From: Maricaulis sp965242785 | GTDB taxonomy: Bacteria > Pseudomonadota > Alphaproteobacteria > Caulobacterales > Maricaulaceae | Direction of reading: 5' to 3' | Length of the DNA: 64,000 nt | Assembly (NCBI GenBank): GCA_965242785.1 | Contig: CBDETA010000004.1 | Coordinates: 434,001-498,000, forward strand | In this document: in pieces, positions 33,162 to 42,575 of the stretch | How the letters are laid out: each line of letters starts with the position of its first letter | How positions within the stretch are numbered: the first letter of the stretch is position 1 | Notes under the pieces: generated by a model | What the model was told of the DNA's origin: nothing | What the model saw: only the letters and a program-made list of their open reading frames with translations | Database searches by the model: none | Program-made: the position numbers and the translations under genes

Positions 33162-33431
33162 ATGGCTCACAAAAAAGCAGGCGGTTCATCCCGCAACGGT
33201 CGCGACTCCGCCGGTCGCCGCCTTGGTGTGAAGAAGTTCGGTGGCCAGGAAGTCATTCCGGGCAACATCATCGTGCGTCAGCGCGGCACCAAGGTGAATC
33301 CGGGCGCCAATGTCGGCATGGGCAAGGACCACACCCTTTACGCCCTTACCGAAGGCCGCGTCGTGTTCGCCAAGAAATCTGGCGGCAAGTCTTTCGTCTC
33401 CGTAGAGCCGATTGCCGACGCAGCCGAGTAA
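33162..33431 (+). CDS. rpmA: 50S ribosomal protein L27
   Basis: An 89-residue L27 with the usual N-terminus MAHKKAGGSSRNGRDSAG, whose tail reaches the peptidyl transferase centre, and RLGVKKFGGQ. It forms the normal rplU-rpmA pair and ends 62 bp before a strong terminator. There is no N-terminal extension of the type removed by a protease in Firmicutes. Confidence 0.98.
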   Translation: MAHKKAGGSSRNGRDSAGRRLGVKKFGGQEVIPGNIIVRQRGTKVNPGANVGMGKDHTLYALTEGRVVFAKKSGGKSFVSVEPIADAAE

Positions 33432-33493
33432 CGGTCCGGGACATAGCCGGACTGTCCGCCTAGCGGGGTCCGGAAACGCCACAGCGTTTGACA

Positions 33494-33528
33494 AAGGGGA
33501 GACGGGCCACCGCCTCCCCTTTTGTTTT
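33494..33528 (+). terminator. Rho-independent terminator after rpmA
   Basis: An 8-bp perfect stem (AAGGGGAG with CTCCCCTT) with a 12-base loop is followed by TGTTTTG. It ends the rplU-rpmA transcript ahead of the GNAT gene. Confidence 0.75.
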
Positions 33529-33556
33529 GCCCCCCACCCGCCAAGGAGAGCGGATC

Positions 33557-34123
33557 ATGGGTCCCAGGATCGAAACCGAACGCTGCCTGTTGCGCCTGCC
33601 GGAACTGGAGGATGCTCCGGCCATTTCCCGCTATTGCGGCGAATATGACGTCGCCAAGAATACCGCCCGCATCCCCCACCCCTATCCGGCGCTGGCCGCG
33701 GAAATGTGGGTACTGATGACCCGGGCCGGCTGGACGCCGCAGGGCAACCAGTCCCTGACCGTCGAGCATGACGGCCAGGTGATCGGTGGCGGCGGCGTGT
33801 TCAAGCGCCAGCCTGACGCCGACTGGGAGCTGGGCTACTGGATCGGCCGCCCCTGGTGGGGCAAGGGCTTTGCGACGGAGATCGGGCAGGCCCTGGTGGG
33901 ATTTGCGACCGGCCAGCTCGGCGCGTCCGTGTTGATTGCCGGACACAATGCGGACAACCCGGCGTCGGGGCGAGTGCTGGAAAAGCTCGGCTTTGTCTAC
34001 ACCGGACACACGGTTGAACTGTTCGGCATGGCCCGCATGGGAAAGGCATTGTGCCGCGACATGGTCTGGCATGACGGGACTCAACCGGTGCCAAGCCGTG
34101 CAGAAAGCGCTATAGCGCACTGA
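33557..34123 (+). CDS. GNAT-family N-acetyltransferase (RimJ/RimL type)
   Basis: A 188-residue acetyltransferase. It begins IETERCLLRLPELEDA, typical of the RimJ/RimL subgroup, and has the acetyl-CoA-binding stretch ELGYWIGRPWWGKGFATE and the later NPASGRVLEKLGFVYTG. The substrate is unknown. AAGGAGAG precedes the ATG at 33557; the longer in-frame start at 33488 would begin inside the terminator. It lies between rpmA and obgE, a common place for such a gene in Alphaproteobacteria. Confidence 0.88.
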   Translation: MGPRIETERCLLRLPELEDAPAISRYCGEYDVAKNTARIPHPYPALAAEMWVLMTRAGWTPQGNQSLTVEHDGQVIGGGGVFKRQPDADWELGYWIGRPWWGKGFATEIGQALVGFATGQLGASVLIAGHNADNPASGRVLEKLGFVYTGHTVELFGMARMGKALCRDMVWHDGTQPVPSRAESAIAH

Positions 34124-34140
34124 ACTCTGGATTTTTTGCG

Positions 34141-35196
34141 ATGAAATTTCTCGACCAGGCCAAAGTCTATGTCCGCTCCGGCAATGGAGGCGGCGGGTGC
34201 GTGTCATTCCGGCGCGAGGCCTATGTGGAATATGGCGGTCCCGACGGCGGCGATGGCGGCAAGGGCGGGGATGTCTGGGTGGAGGCCGTGGAAGGCCTGA
34301 ACACCCTGATCGACTATCGCTACAAGCAGCACTTCAAGGCCGATACCGGCATGCACGGCATGGGTCGCGACCGGACCGGGGCCGGCGGTGCGGACGTGGT
34401 GCTGGAAGTGCCCGTGGGCACCCAGATCCTGGACGAGGACAAGGAAGAACTTCTGGCCGACCTCACCGAGGCGGGCCAGCGCGTCCTGCTGGCCAAGGGC
34501 GGTGATGGCGGCAAGGGCAATGCCCGCTTCAAATCCTCCACCAACCAGGCCCCGCGCAAGTCCACTCCCGGCTTTCCCGGGGAGGAACGCTGGGTCTGGC
34601 TGCGCCTGAAACTGATCGCCGATGTTGGCCTGGTCGGCCTGCCCAATGCCGGCAAGTCGACCTTCCTGTCCGTGGTCTCGCGCGCAAACCCGAAGATCGC
34701 CGCCTATCCCTTCACCACGCTCTATCCCAATCTGGGTGTGGTCGATCTGGGTCCGGGCAACCGCTTCATCGTCGCCGATATTCCCGGTCTCATCGAGGGC
34801 GCCCATGAAGGCGCCGGCATCGGCGACCGCTTCCTGGGCCATATCGAGCGCTGCGCCTCGCTGATCCATCTGGTCGACGGCACGCAGGACGATGTCGTCG
34901 CCGCCTGGCAGACCGTGCGCAACGAGCTGGAGGCCTATGGCGGGGGTCTGGAAGACAAGACCGAAATCCTGGCGCTCAACAAGATCGACGCGATGATCGA
35001 CGAGGACATCGCCGAGAAGAAGGCCGCCCTGGAAGCCGCCAGCGGCAAGACCGTGCGCCTGCTCTCCGGCGTCTCCGGCGACGGCGTGAAACAGCTGTGC
35101 GGCGAGGCCTGGAAGATCGTGCAGAAGGATCGCAAGGCCGAGAAGGAGGCCGCCGAAGCGGAAGCCTCTCCCGGCGAAACCGGCTGGCAACCGTGA
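34141..35196 (+). CDS. obgE: Obg GTPase, ribosome assembly
   Basis: A 351-residue Obg GTPase. The glycine-rich Obg domain (1-158; GGPDGGDGGKGGDVW) precedes the G domain with GLPNAGKST (G1), the TLYPN switch, DIPGLIEGAHEGAG (G3) and LNKID (G4). It assists 50S assembly and links growth with the cell cycle; CgtA is the Caulobacter name. Its TGA overlaps the GTG of proB by 4 bp. The final 25 residues are an acidic tail. No clear ribosome site is seen before the ATG. Confidence 0.97.
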   Translation: MKFLDQAKVYVRSGNGGGGCVSFRREAYVEYGGPDGGDGGKGGDVWVEAVEGLNTLIDYRYKQHFKADTGMHGMGRDRTGAGGADVVLEVPVGTQILDEDKEELLADLTEAGQRVLLAKGGDGGKGNARFKSSTNQAPRKSTPGFPGEERWVWLRLKLIADVGLVGLPNAGKSTFLSVVSRANPKIAAYPFTTLYPNLGVVDLGPGNRFIVADIPGLIEGAHEGAGIGDRFLGHIERCASLIHLVDGTQDDVVAAWQTVRNELEAYGGGLEDKTEILALNKIDAMIDEDIAEKKAALEAASGKTVRLLSGVSGDGVKQLCGEAWKIVQKDRKAEKEAAEAEASPGETGWQP

Positions 35197-36299
35197 CACG
35201 TCCCGCCCTTGATGCCCTGAAATCGGTCGTCATCAAGGCCGGGTCCGCCCTTGTCCAGGCAGGACCGGACGTGCTTTGCGTCATTGCCCGCGACATCGCT
35301 GCCCTGCACGCCCGCGGCGTGAAGGTGGTGGTCGTCTCTTCCGGGGCCGTCGCGCTGGGCCGCGCCAGGCTGGGTCTTGAAGGGCCCTTGTCGCTGGAGC
35401 AGAAGCAGGCCGCGGCTGCTGCCGGCCAGCCGCGCCTGGCGGCAGCCTGGGACGCTGCACTGGAACCGCACGGCCTCGCCACCGCCCAGGCCCTGTTGAC
35501 ACTGGACGTCACCGAGAACCGTCGCTCCTGGCTCAATGCGCGCGCCACCCTGGCCACCCTGCTGGACCTGGGCGCCATCCCGATCGTCAACGAGAATGAC
35601 ACCATCGCCACCGACGAGATCCGCTATGGCGACAATGACCGGCTCGCGGCGCGGGTTGCCCAGCTGGTCGGCGCCGAACTGCTGGTGCTGCTGTCCGACA
35701 TCGACGGTCTCTATGACCGCGACCCACGGCGCGATCCCTCAGCCCGACGCATCGGCCTGGTCGAGCGCATCGACGCCTCGGTCCACGCCATGGCGGGAGA
35801 GGCCAATGCCGCCGCCTCGGTGGGAACCGGCGGCATGCGCACCAAGATCCTCGCCGCCGAGCTGGCCGGCCGCTCCGGTTGCGCCACCGCGATTGCCCTG
35901 GGCACGGCCGACCAGCCGGTGCTCAGCCTGGCGCGGGAGGATTTCGGAACCTGGTTCCAGCCGGCCCGCTCGGCAGCCAGCGCCCGCGAAGCCTGGATTT
36001 CCGGCGCGGAAAGCCCTGCGGGCGCCATCCGCATCGACGCCGGCGCGGTGAAGGCCCTGCAGGCCGGCAAGTCCCTGCTGCCGGTCGGCGTGCGCCTGGT
36101 GGAGGGCCATTTCGCACGCGGTGACACCGTCCGCATCCTGGACGAGGCCGGCGCGGTCATCGGCCGCGGCGTCTGCGCCTACAGTGCCGAGGATTGCCGC
36201 CGGATTGCCGGCATGCGCTCCGAGGAAGCCGAACAATGCCTGGGCTATCGCCGCGCCAGCGCGCTGATCCATGTCGATGATCTGGTGCTGCATGGCTGA
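35193..36299 (+). CDS. proB: Glutamate 5-kinase
   Basis: A 368-residue enzyme that phosphorylates glutamate in the first step of proline synthesis. The amino acid kinase domain (1-255) has VVIKAGSALV, VVSSGAVALG, NENDTIATDEIRYGDNDRLAA and GTGGMRTKI. A C-terminal PUA domain (about 275-360) is present, as in E. coli ProB. GTG start overlaps the obgE stop (GTGA), so translation is coupled. proA is not in the window. Confidence 0.96.
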   Translation: MTRPALDALKSVVIKAGSALVQAGPDVLCVIARDIAALHARGVKVVVVSSGAVALGRARLGLEGPLSLEQKQAAAAAGQPRLAAAWDAALEPHGLATAQALLTLDVTENRRSWLNARATLATLLDLGAIPIVNENDTIATDEIRYGDNDRLAARVAQLVGAELLVLLSDIDGLYDRDPRRDPSARRIGLVERIDASVHAMAGEANAAASVGTGGMRTKILAAELAGRSGCATAIALGTADQPVLSLAREDFGTWFQPARSAASAREAWISGAESPAGAIRIDAGAVKALQAGKSLLPVGVRLVEGHFARGDTVRILDEAGAVIGRGVCAYSAEDCRRIAGMRSEEAEQCLGYRRASALIHVDDLVLHG

Positions 36300-36903
36300 A
36301 TTCGATAGGCAGCCGCCCCTGAGATCGGAAGCCCTGGCGCCGGGTCTGCGCATCGGCCTGTTCGGCGGCACGTTCGATCCGCCCCATGCCGGGCACCTGC
36401 ACGTCGCCCGCACGGCCAAGCGCTGTCTCGGCCTGGACCGGATCTGGTGGCTGGTCTCGCCGCAAAATCCGCTGAAATCCCGCCAGGCCAGCGATCTGGA
36501 ACGCCGCATGGGGCTGGTGTCCGAGCTGGCGCGCGATCCGGGCATGGTGGTCAGCGATATCGAGGCCCGCCTGGGCACGACCCGCACCATTGACCTGATG
36601 CACCACCTCAAGGAATTCCGACCGGCGGTAAAATTCGTCTGGATCATGGGGGCCGACAATCTCGCCTCCATCCATCGCTGGGCCCATTGGCGCGGCGTGT
36701 TCGAGAGCTTCCCCGTGGCGGTGGTGTCCCGCCCCACCGACGCCGTGCGGGCCCGCCTGTCGCCGGCAGCGCGCATCTATGCGAACCACCGCCTGCCGCA
36801 ATCAGCCGGCCTGGCCCTGGCCGACCGGACGGCGCCCGCCTGGATGTATCTGACGGCCCGACTGCATCCGCATTCCTCCACAGCCTTGCGAAAACAGCGA
36901 TAG
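36292..36903 (+). CDS. nadD: Nicotinate-nucleotide adenylyltransferase
   Basis: A 203-residue enzyme that makes nicotinic acid adenine dinucleotide in NAD synthesis. Motifs: GLFGGTFDPPHAGHL (nucleotide binding, HxGH), SRPTD, WIMGADNLASIHRW and the C-terminal SSTALRKQ. The ATG at 36292 overlaps proB by 8 bp. Usual order proB/proA-nadD-rsfS-rlmH is kept without proA. Confidence 0.95.
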   Translation: MAEFDRQPPLRSEALAPGLRIGLFGGTFDPPHAGHLHVARTAKRCLGLDRIWWLVSPQNPLKSRQASDLERRMGLVSELARDPGMVVSDIEARLGTTRTIDLMHHLKEFRPAVKFVWIMGADNLASIHRWAHWRGVFESFPVAVVSRPTDAVRARLSPAARIYANHRLPQSAGLALADRTAPAWMYLTARLHPHSSTALRKQR

Positions 36904-36966
36904 CGCCATGCGCTGACGCGCTCGAACAGGCGGCCGAAGCGTGCTATAGAGTACGGATTGTTGTGG

Positions 36967-37398
36967 ATGTCAGAGAGGACACCAGCCCTGTCTACGGAAT
37001 TATCGCCCCGCAAGGAGCAGGAATCGGCCGCCGCCGTTCGCGTCATCGGTGATGATGCGCATGTCGAAGCACTGGAAGCCCTGGTGATCGACTCACTGGA
37101 AGACGACAAGGCCGAAGACATCGTCGCCATCGATCTTCGTGGCAAATCCTCCGTCACCGATATCATGATTGTCGCCTCCGGGCGGTCGGCTCGCCATGTC
37201 AGCGCACTGGCGGACCATCTCGTGCGCAAGCTGAAGGAGCACGGCTCGGGCAAGGCCCGCGTCGAAGGCACCCAGACCTGCGACTGGGTGCTGATCGATG
37301 TCGGCGACGTCATCGTCCATCTGTTCCGCCCGGAAGTGCGCACCTTCTACAATCTGGAAAAGATGTGGTCGGTCGAGCCGGAAGCCTCGGCGTCCTAG
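36967..37398 (+). CDS. rsfS: Ribosomal silencing factor RsfS
   Basis: A 143-residue protein of the RsfS/Iojap family, which binds L14 and blocks subunit joining in slow growth. Core motifs: LEDDKAEDIVAIDLRGKSSV, DIMIVASGRSARHVSALAD, and DWVLIDVGDVIVHLFRPEVR. An extra N-terminal tail of about 30 residues precedes the core. ATG at 36967 was chosen; TTG at 36958 is possible. It directly abuts rlmH. Confidence 0.93.
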   Translation: MSERTPALSTELSPRKEQESAAAVRVIGDDAHVEALEALVIDSLEDDKAEDIVAIDLRGKSSVTDIMIVASGRSARHVSALADHLVRKLKEHGSGKARVEGTQTCDWVLIDVGDVIVHLFRPEVRTFYNLEKMWSVEPEASAS

Positions 37399-37869
37399 GT
37401 GAAGCTGCGGATCGCCGCGCTGGGCCGGCTGAAGTCCGGCCCCGAGCGCGAGCTCGTTGACACCTATCTGGAACGCGGCACTGCCGTGGGCCGTCCGATC
37501 GGTCTGGGACCGCTCAGCGAGACCGAGATCGACAACCGCGCCCTCAAGACATCCCAGGAAGAAAGCCGCGCTGTCGCGGCCACACTGGAGCCCGGCAGCA
37601 AGCTGGTCCTGCTGGACGAGCGTGGCAAGGCACTGTCCTCACGCGCCTTCGCCGACACGCTGGGCCGCTGGCGCGACGAGGGGGCCCGCGAAGCCGTGTT
37701 CTGCATTGGCGGGGCGGACGGCCACGACCGGTCCGCCTTTCCCCAACCCGACCTGATGCTGGCCTTCGGTCCCGCCGTCTGGCCGCACAAGCTGGTGCGC
37801 GTCATGCTGGCCGAACAGCTCTACCGTGCCGCCGCCATCCTCGCCGGCACGCCCTATCATCGGGATTGA
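37399..37869 (+). CDS. rlmH: 23S rRNA pseudouridine-1915 N3-methyltransferase
   Basis: A 156-residue SPOUT-fold methyltransferase. It starts with GTG immediately after the rsfS stop, KLRIAALGRLK being the family's opening strand. The trefoil-knot SAM site includes LLDERGK, FCIGGADGHD and the C-terminal HKLVRVMLAEQLYRA and YHRD. Length is normal. Confidence 0.96.
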   Translation: MKLRIAALGRLKSGPERELVDTYLERGTAVGRPIGLGPLSETEIDNRALKTSQEESRAVAATLEPGSKLVLLDERGKALSSRAFADTLGRWRDEGAREAVFCIGGADGHDRSAFPQPDLMLAFGPAVWPHKLVRVMLAEQLYRAAAILAGTPYHRD

Positions 37870-37900
37870 GCGCCATGCCGTCGCCCTCTAGCCTCGCCCC

Positions 37901-39121
37901 ATGCTGAGCCTCGCCGCCGCCTTTCTTCTCCTGCAGACCCAGCCGGCCGCGCCGCCGGACCCGGACGAGGCTGCCCGCCTGGAACAGGCGCAGCGCGAAG
38001 CCGCCGAGCGCGCCGAGGCGATCCGGCTGCAGGCCGAGGAGATCGCCCGGGAAACCGCCATCATGCAGCGCCAGATGGTGGAACTTGGTCAGCGCGTTGG
38101 CGCCAGCGAGAACGCGGCCCTTCTGGCCGAGGCGACCCTGGCGGAGCTGACCGCGGACGAGGCGGAGATCCTGGCCCGGCTGGAAGCTGACCGGGACACA
38201 CTGATCGCGCTGTTTGCCGCCATCCAGCGCATCGAGACCCAGGCGCCGCCGGCCATTCTCGCCGCCCCGGGTGACGCCGCCGATGCTGCCCGCGCCGCCG
38301 CCCTGATGGCGGACATCGCCCCGGCCCTGCGGGAACGGGCGGCCGAACTGGCGGCGGAACTGGAACGGCTGCAGAGCCTGCGCAGCTCGATCGAGAGCGA
38401 GCAGGCCCAGCTGGCCTCGACCGAGGACACGCTGGCGGCCCAGCGGCTGGAGCTGGAAGTACTGATCGCCGAGCGTCGCGCCCTGGAGGCCAGACGGCGC
38501 AACGAGGCCGTGGAACTGCTCGCAGTCGCCTCCAGCGCCGGGGAGCGGGCCCGTTCGATCCGCAGCCTGATCGGCGAACTGTCGCGCATGGCGGAAGTCA
38601 CGCCCAATCTCAATCCGCGACGCTTGGAGATCGAGGATGCCATCCCCGAGCCGCGTATGCGCCCACCGCGCGAGCTGGTGGCTGCCCGCGTGCCCAGCGC
38701 GCCACTGGAAACGCTGCGCTTTGCCGATGCCCGCGGACGGTTGCGCGCACCGGCAGAGGGCGAGATCGCCCGGCGCTTCGGAGACGTGGCCGAAGATGGC
38801 ACACGGTCTGACGGAATTTTCATTCGGACACGGGCCAGGGCGCAGGTAGTGTCTCCCTTCGACGCCCGTGTGGAATTCGCCGGACCGTTCAATACCTACG
38901 GCGGTCTCTTGATACTGAATGTCGGCGATGACTACTATATTATACTGGCTGGCATGGCGGTGACCTATGCCAGTGTCGGTCAAAGTGTTCTGGCAGGTGA
39001 ACCTGTCGGTGCGATGCCGGATCAATCCCAACCGGCACCGGATTTGTATCTGGAGCTGAGACGGGATGGTGACGCCATCGATCCGGCACCCTGGATCCGC
39101 ACCCGAAATCAGACGGGTTAG
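37901..39121 (+). CDS. envC: EnvC-like murein hydrolase activator (degenerate LytM)
   Basis: A 406-residue exported protein: short signal peptide, long coiled coil (about 22-230), then a C-terminal LytM/M23-type domain (about 280-400). The Zn ligands of active M23 peptidases are not seen (DYYIILAGM in place of the usual Y-x-H-L, and LYLELRRDG in place of L-H-F-E), so it is probably inactive and activates amidases, as EnvC does. It lies between rlmH and ctpA, a conserved alphaproteobacterial order. The start at 37901 gives a signal peptide ending near residue 16. Confidence 0.85.
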   Translation: MLSLAAAFLLLQTQPAAPPDPDEAARLEQAQREAAERAEAIRLQAEEIARETAIMQRQMVELGQRVGASENAALLAEATLAELTADEAEILARLEADRDTLIALFAAIQRIETQAPPAILAAPGDAADAARAAALMADIAPALRERAAELAAELERLQSLRSSIESEQAQLASTEDTLAAQRLELEVLIAERRALEARRRNEAVELLAVASSAGERARSIRSLIGELSRMAEVTPNLNPRRLEIEDAIPEPRMRPPRELVAARVPSAPLETLRFADARGRLRAPAEGEIARRFGDVAEDGTRSDGIFIRTRARAQVVSPFDARVEFAGPFNTYGGLLILNVGDDYYIILAGMAVTYASVGQSVLAGEPVGAMPDQSQPAPDLYLELRRDGDAIDPAPWIRTRNQTG

Positions 39122-39212
39122 GGCCAGACCGGTTAGGGTCAAAAGGGTCGAGGCCAACAGGGCCGAAACCTGGTCGGCCAAGGAATGTCGCGCTCAAAGG
39201 ACGCGAGCAAGC

Positions 39213-40520
39213 ATGCGTATCAATGTCTTCGCTTCCATGGTGGCCTTCGCGGTCGGTGCCGTGGCGATTGCCGTGTCCGCCGAGGGCAGCCAGGAAGACC
39301 GGTCGGAAACCTTCCGCCAGCTCGAGCTCTTCGGCGATGTCCTGACCCGTATCGAGGCCGACTATGTCAGCGATACCGACCAGGCCGAGCTGATCGAGGC
39401 CGCCATCGAGGGCATGCTCAACTCGCTTGATCCGCATTCCGCCTATCACAATCCGGATGCCTATGAAGACCTGCGCGTCTCCACGCGCGGCGAGTATGGC
39501 GGGCTGGGCATGGAAGTAACCCGCCGCGACGAGTTCATCACCGTGGTCTCGCCGATCAGCGACACGCCGGCCGAACGCGCGGGCCTGCGCACCAATGACC
39601 GGATCATCGCGGTTGATGGCGACAGCATTGTCGGCATGTCGGTGGACGACGCGGTCGAGCTGATGCGCGGCGCCGTGGGCGAGCCCGTCACGATCACCAT
39701 CGCCCGCGATGGCGAGGACAGTTTTGATGTCACCCTGGTGCGCGACACGATCCCACTGCGCACGGTGGCCACGCGTCTCGAAGACGGCGTGCCCTACATG
39801 CGCATCGCCGGCTTCAACGAGCGCACCACCGAAATGGTCCATGAGGGCCTGACGGAGCTTGAGAATGAATATGGCGCCGAACTGCCGGGCCTGATCATCG
39901 ACATGCGCTACAATCCCGGCGGTCTCCTGGACCAGGCCATCGGCGTCACCGATGCCTTCCTGGATGGCGGCGAGGTGGTCTCCACCCGCACGCGTGATCC
40001 GCGCGAGACCCAGCGCTACAATGCCCGTCCGGGCGACCGGCTGAACGGGGCTCCGATCGTGGTGCTGATCAATGAGGGTTCCGCCTCGGCGGCCGAGATC
40101 GTGGCTGGCGCCTTGCAGGACCGCGAGCGCGCTGAACTGGTCGGGATGACCTCGTTTGGCAAGGGTTCCGTGCAGACCATCATCCCGCTGCGCGGTGGCC
40201 GTGATGGTGCTTTGCGCCTGACCACGGGCCGCTATTACACGCCGGCCGGCCGCTCCATCCAGGCCACCGGCATCGTGCCTGACGTGCAGATTTCCTCTTT
40301 CCCGCTGAACAATGAGGAAGAAAGCACGCCGCAGCTTTCCTCTGAAGCGGACCTGCCGGGCGCATTGGAAAACGAAAACGGCGATCACCGGGCCGACACT
40401 GTCGTCTCCGAAGTCGAGCAACCGCCTGCCGACTGGGCTGCGGATGAGGACTATCAGCTCTTCCGCGCCCTGCAGATCCTGCGCGACCGCATGGAAAGCC
40501 AGCAGGCCGCGCTGCAGTAG
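39213..40520 (+). CDS. ctpA: Carboxyl-terminal processing protease (S41)
   Basis: A 435-residue periplasmic protease. Signal peptide (1-23), PDZ domain (about 85-165; GGLGMEVTRRD, ISDTPAERAGLRTNDRIIAV) and the S41 catalytic core with Ser 292 in GSASAAEIVAGAL and Lys 317 in SFGKGSVQT, 25 residues apart as in known CTPs. The C-terminal 80 residues are acidic and probably flexible. ATG at 39213 gives the signal peptide; upstream in-frame sequence lacks one. It follows envC, as is common in this class. Confidence 0.95.
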   Translation: MRINVFASMVAFAVGAVAIAVSAEGSQEDRSETFRQLELFGDVLTRIEADYVSDTDQAELIEAAIEGMLNSLDPHSAYHNPDAYEDLRVSTRGEYGGLGMEVTRRDEFITVVSPISDTPAERAGLRTNDRIIAVDGDSIVGMSVDDAVELMRGAVGEPVTITIARDGEDSFDVTLVRDTIPLRTVATRLEDGVPYMRIAGFNERTTEMVHEGLTELENEYGAELPGLIIDMRYNPGGLLDQAIGVTDAFLDGGEVVSTRTRDPRETQRYNARPGDRLNGAPIVVLINEGSASAAEIVAGALQDRERAELVGMTSFGKGSVQTIIPLRGGRDGALRLTTGRYYTPAGRSIQATGIVPDVQISSFPLNNEEESTPQLSSEADLPGALENENGDHRADTVVSEVEQPPADWAADEDYQLFRALQILRDRMESQQAALQ

Positions 40521-40668
40521 GCGACGCCAACCCGCAATGGCGCGGCGGACCGGTCAGGACTGCCGCGCTGTTAACCCTTTATTTCAGGCGAATCGAGCAG
40601 ATTGGCGGGTGAGAGGGTGCGTCCGGACGGACGGGCCCGCATGAACCGACAGCGACCCGATCCAAGCG

Positions 40669-41991
40669 ATGCCGACCGCCGTACTGCGCCACGCCCAACC
40701 GCTTCTGACCGTCAAGGCCCCGCTCTTTGCCGGGCTGGGAACCGCCCTGCTTGTGTGTCTGGGACTTGGCGGCGTGGCCCTGTTCGGTGAGGCCGATACA
40801 CGCCTGCCCGGCGCCCGCGGCGCGGTCGAGCCGGCTCCGGTGGTCGAGGCTCATGCGGAACCCGCTGCCGAACACGCCAGCGAACGTCCCATCCGCTTTC
40901 TTGAACCCGATGCGGACGAGGACATTTCCCTGGCCGGCGTCAACGACGGCTTCTCGGCACCTGCCGCTGCAGCCGCACCCACGGCCGGCTCGGATCCGGC
41001 CGACGCCGAAGCGCGACATGCGGCCGACCGGCATCGGCCCGTCGCCAACCCGAACGCCCTGGTCCGCGCCCCGCTGCCCGGCCTGACAGAACCGGGTCCC
41101 GGCGGTCCGCTGCCGATCATTGCGGCTGACGGCACCCGCCCGTCGCGAGCCTATGCCCGCCCCTTCCATGGGGATCCCGGCGCGCCGACCATTGCGGTGG
41201 TCATCGGCGGCATGGGCATGAATGCCACGGTGACCCAGGCCGCCATCGACGAGCTTCCGCCGGAAGTCGCACTGTCCTTCGCGCCCTACGCCCGGGATCT
41301 TCAATTGTGGATCGACCGCGCCCGCGCCGCCGGACATGAAGTTCTGATCGAAGCGCCGATGGAGCCGTTCGACTATCCCAACAATGATCCCGGTCCGCAC
41401 ACTTTGCTCGCTGACGGTTCCGCCGCCGAGAACGGACGCCGGCTCGCCTGGGTGCTCAGCCGCGCAACAGGCTATTTCGGTGTGACCAATTATCTGGGCG
41501 CCCGTTTCTCCGCCTCTCCGGATGCGCTGGGGCAGGTCTTCGAGACCCTTGAACAGCGCGGCGTCGCCTTCCTGCATGATGGCGCCGGGCGCCGATCCAC
41601 CATCGAGGCCACAGCCAGCCGTGCCGACATGGAATACGCCATCGCCGACCGTATCCTGGACGAGGATCTGAGCCCGGACGCCATCGACCAGCGCCTGCTG
41701 GCACTGGAAGCGCTGGCCCTGCAGAATGGTGCAGCCCTGGGCGCGGGATTTGCCTATCCCGCCACGGTCGAGCAGATCCGCGACTGGACCGCCAATCTCG
41801 ACCTGCGGGGCTACCAGCTGGCCCCGCCATCTGCCGTCATGGCTCGCCGCCGACTGGAAGCCCGGCTGGCCGCGGAGGCTCAGGCCCACGAACCGCAGCG
41901 CGCTGTGCCCAATCGCGCGCCCACGCGAACCAATGTCGGTCCCCAGGACAGCGACGATCATGAAGCGGCCAGCTCGAGCGGAAGCCACTGA
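40669..41991 (+). CDS. Divergent polysaccharide deacetylase (YibQ family)
   Basis: A 440-residue protein with one N-terminal membrane helix (about 18-38), a Pro/Ala-rich linker to about residue 160 and a divergent polysaccharide deacetylase domain: IAVVIGGMGMN, LPPEVALSFAPYA, GHEVLIEAPMEPFDYP, and YFGVTNYLGARFS. It belongs to the YibQ/DUF610 family that sits beside envC-ctpA in many Proteobacteria, with a presumed role in the cell envelope. The last 40 residues look disordered. Its stop overlaps the rppH start by one base. Confidence 0.9.
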   Translation: MPTAVLRHAQPLLTVKAPLFAGLGTALLVCLGLGGVALFGEADTRLPGARGAVEPAPVVEAHAEPAAEHASERPIRFLEPDADEDISLAGVNDGFSAPAAAAAPTAGSDPADAEARHAADRHRPVANPNALVRAPLPGLTEPGPGGPLPIIAADGTRPSRAYARPFHGDPGAPTIAVVIGGMGMNATVTQAAIDELPPEVALSFAPYARDLQLWIDRARAAGHEVLIEAPMEPFDYPNNDPGPHTLLADGSAAENGRRLAWVLSRATGYFGVTNYLGARFSASPDALGQVFETLEQRGVAFLHDGAGRRSTIEATASRADMEYAIADRILDEDLSPDAIDQRLLALEALALQNGAALGAGFAYPATVEQIRDWTANLDLRGYQLAPPSAVMARRRLEARLAAEAQAHEPQRAVPNRAPTRTNVGPQDSDDHEAASSSGSH

Positions 41992-42485
41992 TGTCAGGGC
42001 CTGACCCCTTTCCCCATCACCGCACCAATGTCGGTATCGCCCTGTTCAATGCGTCCGGCCAGGTCTGGCTCGGGCGCCGCGAGGCCACGCCGCCGCCCTG
42101 GAACTGGCAATTGCCTCAAGGCGGCATCGATCCGGACGAGGACGCCCAGACCGCGGCCCTGCGCGAGCTGGAAGAGGAAACCGGCATCGACCGAAGTCGC
42201 GTCCGCTATCTCGGCGAGATCGAAGGCTGGCTGGCCTACGACTATCCGCCCGACGTGCGCGAGGATCCGCGCTTTCACAAGAAGCGCCATCTCGGCCAGA
42301 AACAACGCTGGTTTGCCCTGCGCTTCCTGGGCACCGATACAGACATCGACCTTGAGCGTCATGGCGAGGTCGAGTTCGATGCCTGGCGCTGGGGCGACCT
42401 CAAGGACATCCCGGACCTGATCATCCCCTGGAAGCGGGATGTCTACGTCCAGGTGGCCGAAGCCTTCGCCCGCTTCTCCGGATAA
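41991..42485 (+). CDS. rppH: RNA pyrophosphohydrolase
   Basis: A 164-residue Nudix hydrolase that removes pyrophosphate from RNA 5' ends and starts mRNA decay. The Nudix box GGIDPDEDAQTAALRELEEE-TGI is complete, preceded by WNWQLPQ, and the KKRHLGQKQRWFALRF segment is typical of RppH. TGATG overlap with the yibQ-like gene. It ends 41 bp before a bidirectional terminator. Confidence 0.95.
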   Translation: MSGPDPFPHHRTNVGIALFNASGQVWLGRREATPPPWNWQLPQGGIDPDEDAQTAALRELEEETGIDRSRVRYLGEIEGWLAYDYPPDVREDPRFHKKRHLGQKQRWFALRFLGTDTDIDLERHGEVEFDAWRWGDLKDIPDLIIPWKRDVYVQVAEAFARFSG

Positions 42486-42526
42486 CCCAGGGATCGCCGG
42501 GTCGGAACGGTAACGGCGCAACAAAA

Positions 42527-42555
42527 AGGCCGCCCCGTCCAGGGCGGCCTCTTTG
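42527..42555. terminator. Bidirectional terminator between rppH and atpC
   Basis: A 9-bp perfect stem (AGGCCGCCC with GGGCGGCCT, 6-base loop). On the minus strand it is followed by a T run from the AACAAAAA side, ending the atp operon; on the plus strand CTTTG follows, ending the rppH transcript. Confidence 0.85.
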
Positions 42556-42575
42556 CAATCGGTGCGTCGACGGCG

